Position numbers and translations under genes: made by a program. DNA of 8,467 nt. It comes from Bacteroidota bacterium (GTDB taxonomy: Bacteria > Bacteroidota > Bacteroidia > Flavobacteriales > Schleiferiaceae). The DNA lies in the NCBI GenBank assembly GCA_005786915.1, contig SYCM01000058.1, forward strand, positions 1 to 8,467, given 5' to 3'. The notes under the pieces are model-generated. The model saw only the letters and a list, made by a program, of their open reading frames with translations. It had not been told where the DNA came from and ran no database searches. Shown in pieces: positions 1-6,852 of this stretch (position 1 is the first letter of the stretch; every line of letters begins with the position of its first letter).

Positions 1-933
<933 letters not shown>

Positions 934-954
934 GCTTTACCGCGGTACAAATGG

Positions 955-983
955 AAACCCCTGGCTCACGCCCGGGGTTTTTT
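955..983 (+). terminator. Rho-independent terminator of gdhA
   Basis: Inverted repeat AAACCCC (955-961) / GGGGTTT (974-980), extended inward past one T/C mismatch by GGC (963-965) / GCC (970-972) around the tetraloop TCAC. Six T residues follow directly at 978-983. It starts 22 bases after the gdhA stop codon, the expected position and orientation. Confidence 0.9.
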
Positions 984-1010
984 GTTGGGCCCATGATGCG
1001 CCCATGAAGC

Positions 1011-1041
1011 AAAAACGCCCCACAGCCGAAGCTATAGGGCG
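1011..1041 (-). terminator. Rho-independent terminator of the sigma / membrane protein / barrel gene unit
   Basis: Read on the minus strand, an 11-bp stem (1041-1031 with 1026-1016) closes on a C(UUCG)G tetraloop and is followed by five U residues (A run at 1011-1015 on the plus strand). Two stem pairs are G-U on the minus strand; in a plus-strand transcript the same positions would be C-A mismatches. The hairpin is therefore designed for minus-strand transcripts. It lies 27 bases beyond the stop of the barrel gene. Confidence 0.9.
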
Positions 1042-1067
1042 CTGCTTAGGCCTGCCTTAACGAAGAC

Positions 1068-2138
1068 CTAGAGGCGCACGGTGGCGAACAACGACGCGTT
1101 GTAGAACTGGGGAGGAGTGCTGGACCACGTCGCGGGCACTACAAAAGGCTTATTGAAATTCTGTCGAACGCCGACCGTAAACTGACGGTAGCCGAGCTCG
1201 GCCTGAAGTCCGTGGGAAAACAAGCTGCCGTAAAAGTTGCCGTTGGTGTTCTCCGTGACTCGGCCCATGCCCTCGGAACGATACACAATCTGGCGCGTTC
1301 CGCCCAAGCGGAGTCCGACAAAACCCCCTGCCGACAGGCTGAGGCCCTTGCCGCGTCGCGACGGATTGATCACCAGCGACAGCGGCACTTCGAAGTACGA
1401 CATCGTCAAGTTCGAGCGACGAAGCTCAATAGAATTGGTCGGACTGACCAACTCAATTCCGCTGCTCGTCGGTGGGACCGAAAGCATTTTTTGCCCAAAG
1501 TCGTAGGTGTACCCGGTGAATCCCCAACCTGCCCTTGCCCACAGCGGCGTTTTGCCCAAACGGCGCTGGTTCGTGAAGTAGATGCCGAACGTGGACGAAC
1601 GATTGTTCGCGTTCCAATCCCCAACGTATGGATCCGTAGAGGCAATGTCAACGGTCGGTGCATTGAGTAAGGTATTGGAACCCACAAGCAACACTAGGCC
1701 GTCCATTTTCTTCTTGAACTTCTTCTTCTTGGGCTCCAAGGGTTCAATGTTGAGCTTGAGGTTGTCTCCCAGATTGAGCTCCAGGTTCTCAATCGACTCT
1801 TCCAGGGTTTCGGCCCAGGCCTCCGCCATACTCTCGATGGCTTCAAGACGCTCTTCGAGCCGGTCGTTCAGCTCCTTGCGGCGGCGTTCCGCGTCCTCTT
1901 TGCTGATGTCTTTATCGCGGATCTGCTTTTCAAGCGCCGCCATGTCTTTGGTGTACTCGCTAATGGCCGCGGCGATTTCGGCGCTCATCCGGACGGCGCG
2001 CGACTGCGTGCTGTCGGAGGCTTGGGCCTCGGCCGGAGCCTGCGGCATCGCCGGGGGAGCGTCTTGAGCGCGCAGCTGCGGGGCAGCCGCCGCTAAAATG
2101 GCCGTCAGTGCGACCGCCTTGAGGATACTGTTTTCCAT
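1068..2138 (-). CDS. Exported coiled-coil / outer-membrane beta-barrel protein
   Basis: 356 residues. A signal peptide is clear: short N-region with one Lys, hydrophobic core AVALTAILAAAA, and probable cleavage at LRA|QD after residue 24. After an Ala/Pro-rich stretch, residues about 46-124 form a long charged heptad-like coiled coil rich in Glu, Arg and Lys. A basic KKKKFKKK cluster follows at 137-144. From about 146 to the end the sequence alternates hydrophobic and polar residues in short strands (for example FGIYF, ARAGWGFTGYTY, MSYFEVPLSLVI, LSAGGFVGLRLGG) and ends in LFATVRL, as expected of an 8-10-strand outer-membrane barrel like those common in Bacteroidota. The exact family and ligand are unknown. 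The start at 2138 is supported by the signal peptide. It overlaps the upstream gene by 34 nt, so it is probably co-transcribed and translationally coupled. The barrel is inferred from pattern, not from a database match. Confidence 0.82.
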   Translation of the reverse strand: MENSILKAVALTAILAAAAPQLRAQDAPPAMPQAPAEAQASDSTQSRAVRMSAEIAAAISEYTKDMAALEKQIRDKDISKEDAERRRKELNDRLEERLEAIESMAEAWAETLEESIENLELNLGDNLKLNIEPLEPKKKKFKKKMDGLVLLVGSNTLLNAPTVDIASTDPYVGDWNANNRSSTFGIYFTNQRRLGKTPLWARAGWGFTGYTYDFGQKMLSVPPTSSGIELVSPTNSIELRRSNLTMSYFEVPLSLVINPSRRGKGLSLSAGGFVGLRLGGTRQIVYRSEGMGRVTENTNGNFYGSLFSHGLQAELGYRQFTVGVRQNFNKPFVVPATWSSTPPQFYNASLFATVRL

Positions 2139-2800
2139 GATTCGGTGAGGTTTTCTGCCAGCGTTCGGGTTTGATTAATGCGCTGAAGCACCACGGCTGG
2201 CACGTGCACTTCAACGGTTACTTCCGCGGGCACCTCGGCTTCGCGGTATTCGGAGACGGCCGCCCAAACGTTTTGCACGCTTGAGGCGAGTTGGGCGTAC
2301 CTGCGGCGCGGAACCTCCGGTGCCGGGTTTTCAACCTCCGCCCTCACTTCGCGCTTGAGCAGCGGAACGAGCTCTTCCCATTCGTCTGCCTCCATGCGGG
2401 GCAAGTAGGCCAGCTCGAGAGCGGCACTACCGTGGCTGCTCGCGGCTAGCTGCTGGTTACTCGTTGCTGGTTGCCGGTAGCTGGCGGCTAGCTGCTGGTT
2501 GCTGGTAACTGGTTGCTGGTTACTAGCTGCTGGCAGCTGGCTGCTGGTTGCTGGCTGCTGGTTGCTGGCTGCTAGCTGCTGGCTAGGAGCGGCCTCTGGC
2601 CGCGAGGCCAGCATCCACCACGTGCCGACCACGGCCATCGCGACCGACGCGGCGGCGGCGTAGGGCCACCAAAGGGTGCGGCGCTTATGCTGGGCCTTGG
2701 GCAAGTTCGCGGCCACGCGGGCCCATGCCTCGGGGTGCGGGGCGGCTTGGCCCTCACTCAAGGCGTCGCGAAACAGCTTATCGAGGTCCTTGGGGCTCAT
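2105..2800 (-). CDS. Single-pass membrane protein, probable anti-sigma partner of the ECF sigma factor
   Basis: 231 residues. The N-terminal 40 or so residues are soluble (KDLDKLFRDALSEGQAAPHPEAWARVAANLP), resembling the short cytoplasmic segment found in Bacteroidota proteins encoded next to ECF sigma factors. A single transmembrane helix lies at about 44-64 (WWPYAAAASVAMAVVGTWWML). Residues 74-122 are seven perfect-length 7-residue repeats of consensus QQ[LP]A[AT]SN, encoded by a degenerate heptanucleotide array. The C-terminal part (about 125-231) is charged and presumably periplasmic. There is no Cys, so this is not a zinc-binding (ZAS) anti-sigma factor, and no FecR domain is recognisable. 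The ATG at 2798-2800 overlaps the sigma gene stop (ATGA), and the 3' end overlaps the barrel gene by 34 nt. The anti-sigma role is inferred from position and topology; a sigma-linked scaffold or unrelated membrane protein remains possible. Confidence 0.75.
   Translation of the reverse strand: MSPKDLDKLFRDALSEGQAAPHPEAWARVAANLPKAQHKRRTLWWPYAAAASVAMAVVGTWWMLASRPEAAPSQQLAASNQQPATSSQLPAASNQQPVTSNQQLAASYRQPATSNQQLAASSHGSAALELAYLPRMEADEWEELVPLLKREVRAEVENPAPEVPRRRYAQLASSVQNVWAAVSEYREAEVPAEVTVEVHVPAVVLQRINQTRTLAENLTESWKTVSSRRSH
2435..2581. repeat. Degenerate heptanucleotide tandem array GYWRCTR, 21 units
   Basis: On the plus strand the stretch divides without slippage into 21 consecutive 7-base units. 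Sixteen match GYWRCTR exactly and five differ at one position. The commonest units are GCTGCTG and GTTGCTG; variation is concentrated at positions 2, 3, 4 and 7, while G1 and C5 never change. The total of 147 bp equals seven 21-bp super-units, read on the minus strand as seven 7-residue repeats (residues 74-122 of the membrane protein). Flanking sequences (GCTAGGA at 2582, GCGGCCT at 2589) may be decayed units. Confidence 0.93.
2797..2800 (-). other. ATGA stop/start overlap coupling the sigma and membrane-protein genes
   Basis: On the minus strand ATGA contains the ATG of the membrane protein gene (2800-2798) and the TGA of the sigma gene (2799-2797). This arrangement is typical of termination-reinitiation coupling and of sigma/anti-sigma pairs kept at a fixed ratio. 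No convincing Shine-Dalgarno sequence precedes it, as is usual in Bacteroidota. Confidence 0.9.
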
Positions 2801-3321
2801 TGCAAACTAAAGTTAACCAAGCGGCGCTGAAGCCACTGCCGAGCTCGGCTCAGTTGGGACTTGCTAGTGGCCTCGGAGATTCCGAGCTGCTGGGCGATTT
2901 CGGCGTGGCTGTAGCCTTCGAGGGCGTATAAATTGAAGACGGTGCGGTATCCCTCGGGCAGCTGGCGGAGCAGGGACCACAGCGCCTCGCGGTCGTGCAG
3001 CGCGTCGGTGGCCGAGGCGCCCGTTTCGGGAAAATCGGCCACGTCGACCCACTCCGCCTTGCGCCGGCGCAGCTCCATCAGGCACTCGTTCACGGCCGTG
3101 CGGCGCAGCCAAGCCGGAAGGGCTTTGACCTCACGGATTGTGGGGAGTTGCTGGAACATGGTGGTCATCGTTCGAATCATGGCGTCTTCGGCATCGGCTT
3201 CGTCGGCAAAGTAGCGTTTGCAGGTATGCAGCACACGCGGCGCAAGCGCCTCATAAAGTGCGCGCTGCGCATCCAGACGGCCGAGTAAGGCGCCGTGAAT
3301 GTGTGCGTACCATGCTTCCAC
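2797..3321 (-). CDS. RNA polymerase ECF-type sigma-70 family factor
   Basis: 174 residues, the normal size of an ECF sigma factor. Region 2 occupies about residues 20-88 (ALYEALAPRVLHTCKRYF, then DEADAEDAMIRTMTTMF and ALPAWLRRTAVNECLMELRRRK), binding core polymerase and the -10-type element. Region 4 occupies about 112-168 (LLRQLPEGYRTVFNLYALEGYSHAEIAQQLGI with the helix-turn-helix at about 136-165), reading the upstream promoter element. No extra C-terminal domain is present. The start is GTG at 3319-3321: an in-frame TAA lies immediately upstream (3322-3324), and the next in-frame Met falls inside region 2. It heads the three-gene minus-strand unit and is coupled by ATGA to the putative anti-sigma gene. 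By analogy with ECF systems it may activate its own operon; no duplicated target motif was recognised that would show this. Confidence 0.95.
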   Translation of the reverse strand: MEAWYAHIHGALLGRLDAQRALYEALAPRVLHTCKRYFADEADAEDAMIRTMTTMFQQLPTIREVKALPAWLRRTAVNECLMELRRRKAEWVDVADFPETGASATDALHDREALWSLLRQLPEGYRTVFNLYALEGYSHAEIAQQLGISEATSKSQLSRARQWLQRRLVNFSLQ

Positions 3322-3363
3322 TTAATGCGGAACGAATCCGTAAAAAAGATGCCGTCCGAAACG

Positions 3364-3371
3364 CAAAGGTT
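3364..3371 (-). promoter_or_regulatory. Possible -7 box for the sigma operon
   Basis: The minus strand reads AACCTTTG, seven of eight positions against the Bacteroidota -7 consensus TAnnTTTG. It would put transcription start roughly 35-40 nt before the GTG start. No TTG-type -33 element is visible 19-21 nt upstream, only a TTTT run at about 14-17 nt, so the assignment is tentative. An ECF-specific promoter is an alternative that cannot be judged from one copy. Confidence 0.35.
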
Positions 3372-3402
3372 GCACGGCCCGGTTAAAATTGTGCGACCTT
3401 TA
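3370..3402 (+). promoter_or_regulatory. Weak candidate promoter for rnr
   Basis: TTG at 3370-3372, then 22 nt, then GACCTTTA at 3395-3402, a partial match to TAnnTTTG. If used, transcription would start about 35 nt before the rnr ATG. The TTG lies at the edge of the opposite-strand -7-like box, so the two divergent promoters would share DNA. The remainder of the 120-bp divergent gap (3322-3441) shows nothing else recognisable. Confidence 0.2.
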
Positions 3403-3441
3403 CTCGAGTGCAGACCCTGAATAGCTAAGAATTCCGCCTAG

Positions 3442-5865
3442 ATGCCCAAAAAAGGACCCAAAATCAACAAGGCCCACCGCTCGATGGACGCGGTGTCTTT
3501 GGCCAACCGCCTCCTCCGATTTTTTCAAAAGCGCCCCGGGCGCAAATTCACGGCCACCGACTTGGCGTTTGAAACGGGCATGAACGAACGGACCGGCAAA
3601 AGCCTAGTCACCAGTGCCCTCGAGATTTTGAGCCGTACCAACCAAATTGAGGCCGACGGCGACGGATTTCGCCTGAAAATGGAAATGGCGTACGCCACGG
3701 GCACCATCGAACTGATCTCGAGCGGAGCCGCCTACGTCGTGCGCGGCCCAGGCTTGGACGACATCTACATTCGCCAAGGCAGCACCGGCTGCTCGTTTGG
3801 CGGCGACCGCGTCAAAGTGCTTGTCTACCCCCAAAAGGCGGGCAAAAAGTTTGAGGGCGAGGTCGTTGAGGTCGTGAGCCGTGCCCGAAGCCGTTACGTC
3901 GGCGAGGTGCAGCCCCACGCCCAAGGAGCCTTCATCCTGACCGACGGCCGCAAAGTCGGTCGCGACTTTTTTGTGCCCAAACCCAACTTGGGCGGGGCCG
4001 AAGCCGGCCAGATGGTCGTGCTGGAACTCGTGGAATGGACCGACGCCGAGCGCGCTCCGGTGGGCAAGGTGGTCGAAATCCTCGGTGAACGGGGCGAGCA
4101 CGAGACCGAAATCCACGCCATCATGGAGGAATTTGGGCTGCCCTGGAACTTCCCCGCCGAGGTAGAGGCCGAGGCCGCGCGGATTCCGCTGGTTTTAGAT
4201 CCGCTCGAAATCGCTCGCCGCCGCGATATGCGCACCATCTTGACGTTCACGATCGACCCCGTCGACGCCAAGGACTTTGACGACGCGCTCAGCATTCGAC
4301 CCCTTCAGGACGGACTGTGGGAAGTGGGCGTACACATCGCCGACGTGACTTACTACGTGCGGCCGGGAAGCCTGCTCGAGCAAGAGGCCGTCGAACGCGC
4401 CACCTCGGTCTACCTGGTCGACCGCGTGGTGCCGATGCTGCCTGAAATCCTGTCGAACCAGGTCTGCTCGCTGCGGCCGCGCGAAGACAAATTCACGTTC
4501 TCGGCCATTTTTGCCATGGACGAGTCCGGGGGCGTCCACGACCGCTGGTTTGGGCGCACAGTGATCCATTCCGACCGTCGATTCGCCTACGAAGAGGCCC
4601 AGGCCGTGCTCGAGGGCGACGACGACCCGCTCGCTTTGGAGCTGCGCCTCATGGACCGCATGGCCAAGGCCCTCCGCGCCCAGCGCATGAAGGACGGCGC
4701 CATCGCGTTTGACCGCGCCGAAGTCAAGTTCCGCCTCGACGCCCAAAACCAGCCCATTGGGGCTTACGTGAAAGAGGCCAAGGACTCCAACAAGCTCATC
4801 GAAGAATTCATGCTGCTCGCCAACCGCGAAGTGGCCATGTTCGCCGGCGGAAAAAAGCCCAACGCCCGCAACAAGCAGGCGCCTCGGACCATGGTTTACC
4901 GCATCCACGACCAGCCCGACCCCGAAAAACTGATTGCCCTCAGCCAGTTTGTGCGTCCGCTCGGCTATGCCATGCAGGTCGACAGTCCCGGCAACGTGCG
5001 GCGCTCCATCAACGACCTGCTGCGCCAGGTCAAGGGTACGCCCGAGGCCAACATGCTGGAAACGCTTACGGTGCGGACCATGGCCAAAGCCGTGTACAGC
5101 ACCCAAAACGTGGGACACTACGGGCTCGCGTTCGACGACTACACGCACTTTACGTCGCCGATCCGCCGCTACCCCGACATGATGGTGCACCGCCTGCTGC
5201 AGGACGCGCTCGACGGCAAGCCGTCGCCCAAGGCCGACCCGCTCGAGGAACTCTGCCAGCACAGTTCGCAGCGCGAGCAGAACGCCGCCGACGCCGAACG
5301 CTCGTCGATCAAGTACATGCAGGCGGTGTACATGGAGCAGTTTGTGGGCGAGCAATTCGACGGAATCATCTCGGGCGTCACCGACTGGGGCGTGTTCGTG
5401 GAGGTTCCCGAAACCGCCTGCGAGGGCCTGGTGCGCCTGCGCGAGTTCCGCGACGACTACTACAGTGTGGATTCGGAGCGCCATTGCCTGGTCGGCGAGC
5501 GCTGGGGCAAGGAATTTCGTCTGGGCGACCCGCTGCGCATCGTGGTCAAGGAGGTCGACGTGATGCGCAAAACCATCGACTTTGGCGTGGCGTCTTCGCG
5601 CGATTCGGGCGGAACCTCTGGTGGCCGCCTCAGCGAGCGCCCCTCGGGCCGATCTTCAACCCCCACGCGCGGACAGTTCGACGAAACCCGACCCGCCGAG
5701 GCCGGCAGCCGCTGGGGAAGCCCGCGCCGCTCCGGAGGAAGCTCGTCCGGCAGCACCGGGTTTGGCGGACGCTCAGGTAATTCCGGAAAACCCTCGGGCA
5801 AAGGCGGCGGCAAAGGCCACCGCAAAGGCCCCAACACGACGTCGGCCAAGAAAAAACGGCGGTAA
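3442..5865 (+). CDS. rnr: Ribonuclease R, 3'-to-5' exoribonuclease of the RNB family
   Basis: 807 residues, close to the family's usual length. It degrades structured RNA processively from the 3' end in the cytoplasm (mRNA and rRNA decay). Order of domains: N-terminal helix-turn-helix-like segment (about 17-80); cold-shock/OB domains (about 85-215); RNB catalytic domain (about 250-590); S1 domain (about 635-716). The metal-binding motif TIDPVDAKDFDDALS places Asp at 272, 278, 280 and 281, the positions described for E. coli RNase R. The second signature, HFTSPIRRYPD, is at 569-579. All catalytic residues appear intact. Residues 717-807 form a low-complexity Gly/Ser/Arg tail ending in a Lys/Arg cluster, likely disordered and RNA-binding. 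The ATG is fixed by an in-frame TAG immediately upstream (3439-3441). The gene stands alone, diverging from the sigma operon and converging on ribF. Bacterial RNase II is shorter and lacks the long basic tail. Confidence 0.97.
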   Translation: MPKKGPKINKAHRSMDAVSLANRLLRFFQKRPGRKFTATDLAFETGMNERTGKSLVTSALEILSRTNQIEADGDGFRLKMEMAYATGTIELISSGAAYVVRGPGLDDIYIRQGSTGCSFGGDRVKVLVYPQKAGKKFEGEVVEVVSRARSRYVGEVQPHAQGAFILTDGRKVGRDFFVPKPNLGGAEAGQMVVLELVEWTDAERAPVGKVVEILGERGEHETEIHAIMEEFGLPWNFPAEVEAEAARIPLVLDPLEIARRRDMRTILTFTIDPVDAKDFDDALSIRPLQDGLWEVGVHIADVTYYVRPGSLLEQEAVERATSVYLVDRVVPMLPEILSNQVCSLRPREDKFTFSAIFAMDESGGVHDRWFGRTVIHSDRRFAYEEAQAVLEGDDDPLALELRLMDRMAKALRAQRMKDGAIAFDRAEVKFRLDAQNQPIGAYVKEAKDSNKLIEEFMLLANREVAMFAGGKKPNARNKQAPRTMVYRIHDQPDPEKLIALSQFVRPLGYAMQVDSPGNVRRSINDLLRQVKGTPEANMLETLTVRTMAKAVYSTQNVGHYGLAFDDYTHFTSPIRRYPDMMVHRLLQDALDGKPSPKADPLEELCQHSSQREQNAADAERSSIKYMQAVYMEQFVGEQFDGIISGVTDWGVFVEVPETACEGLVRLREFRDDYYSVDSERHCLVGERWGKEFRLGDPLRIVVKEVDVMRKTIDFGVASSRDSGGTSGGRLSERPSGRSSTPTRGQFDETRPAEAGSRWGSPRRSGGSSSGSTGFGGRSGNSGKPSGKGGGKGHRKGPNTTSAKKKRR

Positions 5866-5870
5866 CACCC

Positions 5871-5896
5871 GTAACTAGTACCTAGTTGCTAGCAAC
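5871..5896. repeat. Second copy of the heptanucleotide repeat, overlapping the ribF stop codon
   Basis: Three GYWRCTR-type units (GTAACTA at 5871, GTACCTA at 5878 with one mismatch, GTTGCTA at 5885) and a partial unit GCAAC at 5892. It contains a perfect 12-base palindrome, GTTGCTAGCAAC (5885-5896), and an inverted repeat AACTAG / CTAGTT (5873-5878 / 5882-5887) with a 3-base spacer. All three full units end in A, unlike the G-ending majority of the array in the membrane-protein gene. It occupies most of the 23-bp gap between the convergent rnr and ribF genes and supplies the ribF TAG stop (5891-5889). No T-tract follows, so an ordinary intrinsic terminator is not supported. Confidence 0.75.
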
Positions 5897-6836
5897 GTGA
5901 CGCAAGCATCTCCCGCGCCTGCACCACATCCCGTCCAATCTGCGCCTTAAGCGCTTCCGGCGTTTCAAACGTTTGCTCCGCACGAATAAAGTCCATAAAC
6001 CGTACCTCAACCGGGCGTCCGTATCCCTGGGCTTCGACGTCCAGCAAGTGCACCTCGAGGACGGGCTCCGAATCCGTTCCAAAGCTTGGACGTACGCCGT
6101 AATTCGCTACCCCCGCCAGTCCGCGCGGACCTTCCGCATCGAGGAAATCGAGCTCCACGGCATACACTCCGAACCGCGGCATGGCCTTGTCGGGATGAAT
6201 TCCGCCGACGTTGGCGGTGCGGTAGCCCAGTCCCCGGCCGATTCCGCGCCCCGCTACCACTTCGCCGCGCACAAAATGGGGCCGACCCAAGCCCTCGGCC
6301 GCTTCGCGTACCCGACCCTCGGCCACGGCCGCGCGAATTTTGGTCGACGAAAGGGCCACTTCGCCCGAAGTCACCGCGCCCACTTGCTCGAGGCTAAAAT
6401 CAAAAACCTGGGCAAACTCGTGGAGCTGTGCATAATCGCCCTCGCGGTTGCGTCCGAATCGGTGGTCGTGGCCGACAATTAAGTGCTTCATTCCGAGGTG
6501 GCCCACTAAGTCGCGGCGCACAAACTCCAACGACGAGGTCTGCGCAAACTCGGCCGTGAACGGGTGCTCCACAAGGGCGTCGAGTCCCGCCGCCTCGAGC
6601 AATTCCGCGCGCTCCTCGGGCAAGGTGAGGCGCGCAAGCACAAATTCGGGATGAATCAGCTTGCGCGGATGCGGCTCTAGCGTTAGTAGAACCACCGTAC
6701 CCCCGAATTCCCGGGCTGCCGCTACCGCACGGTTCACCAAGGCCTGATGGCCGCGGTGCACCCCGTCAAAGGTGCCCAATGTCACCACGGTGGGTCCTTG
6801 GGGTACAAAATCCGAAAGCTGGCGATAAATATGCAC
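5889..6836 (-). CDS. ribF: Bifunctional riboflavin kinase / FMN adenylyltransferase (FAD synthetase)
   Basis: 315 residues, the usual size. It converts riboflavin to FMN and FMN to FAD with ATP, in the cytoplasm. The N-terminal adenylyltransferase domain shows the nucleotidyltransferase motif GTFDGVHRGH (21-30), LEPHPRKL (53-60), VGHDHRFGRNREGD (121-134) and SSTKIR (163-168). The C-terminal riboflavin kinase domain (about 183-308) shows GRGIGRGLGYRTANV, GVYAV, GVANYGVRPSFG and the acidic-loop region LEVHLLDVEAQGYGRPVEVRFMDFIRAEQTF. The flavokinase PTAN motif reads RTAN here (Arg 206, codon CGC). The ATG at 6836 directly precedes the conserved start of the fold, and a perfect -7 box lies just upstream. 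The stop codon TAG lies within a heptanucleotide repeat, so the final residues (ASRC) may have been reshaped by it. Confidence 0.96.
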   Translation of the reverse strand: MHIYRQLSDFVPQGPTVVTLGTFDGVHRGHQALVNRAVAAAREFGGTVVLLTLEPHPRKLIHPEFVLARLTLPEERAELLEAAGLDALVEHPFTAEFAQTSSLEFVRRDLVGHLGMKHLIVGHDHRFGRNREGDYAQLHEFAQVFDFSLEQVGAVTSGEVALSSTKIRAAVAEGRVREAAEGLGRPHFVRGEVVAGRGIGRGLGYRTANVGGIHPDKAMPRFGVYAVELDFLDAEGPRGLAGVANYGVRPSFGTDSEPVLEVHLLDVEAQGYGRPVEVRFMDFIRAEQTFETPEALKAQIGRDVVQAREMLASRC

Positions 6837-6852
6837 GGTCAGAGGGTCGGGG

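Noticed and set aside
938..947. Palindrome TACCGCGGTA just after gdhA
   Set aside because: It is ten bases and isolated; the true terminator lies beside it and no regulator site is implied.
1212..2067. Plus-strand open frames (1212-1670, 1582-2067) opposite the barrel gene
   Set aside because: The minus-strand gene has a signal peptide, coiled coil and barrel pattern and a terminator; the plus-strand frames are Ser/Arg-rich shadows.
2435..2581. CRISPR array or diversity-generating-retroelement variable region as an explanation for the repeat
   Set aside because: There are no spacers and units are only 7 bp, so not CRISPR. Variation is not adenine-directed, and no reverse transcriptase or template repeat is present, so not a diversity-generating retroelement.
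4195..5484. A 429-residue open frame on the minus strand inside rnr
   Set aside because: It is fully antisense to the RNase R catalytic and S1 domains, its composition (His, Val, Gly and Leu rich) is that of a high-GC shadow frame, and it shows no domain. The same applies to 3604-4116 (-) and 5460-5849 (-).
5840..5870. T-run on the minus strand after ribF as an intrinsic terminator
   Set aside because: The T6 arises from Lys codons at the rnr 3' end and the preceding stem is only about three pairs, too weak to call.
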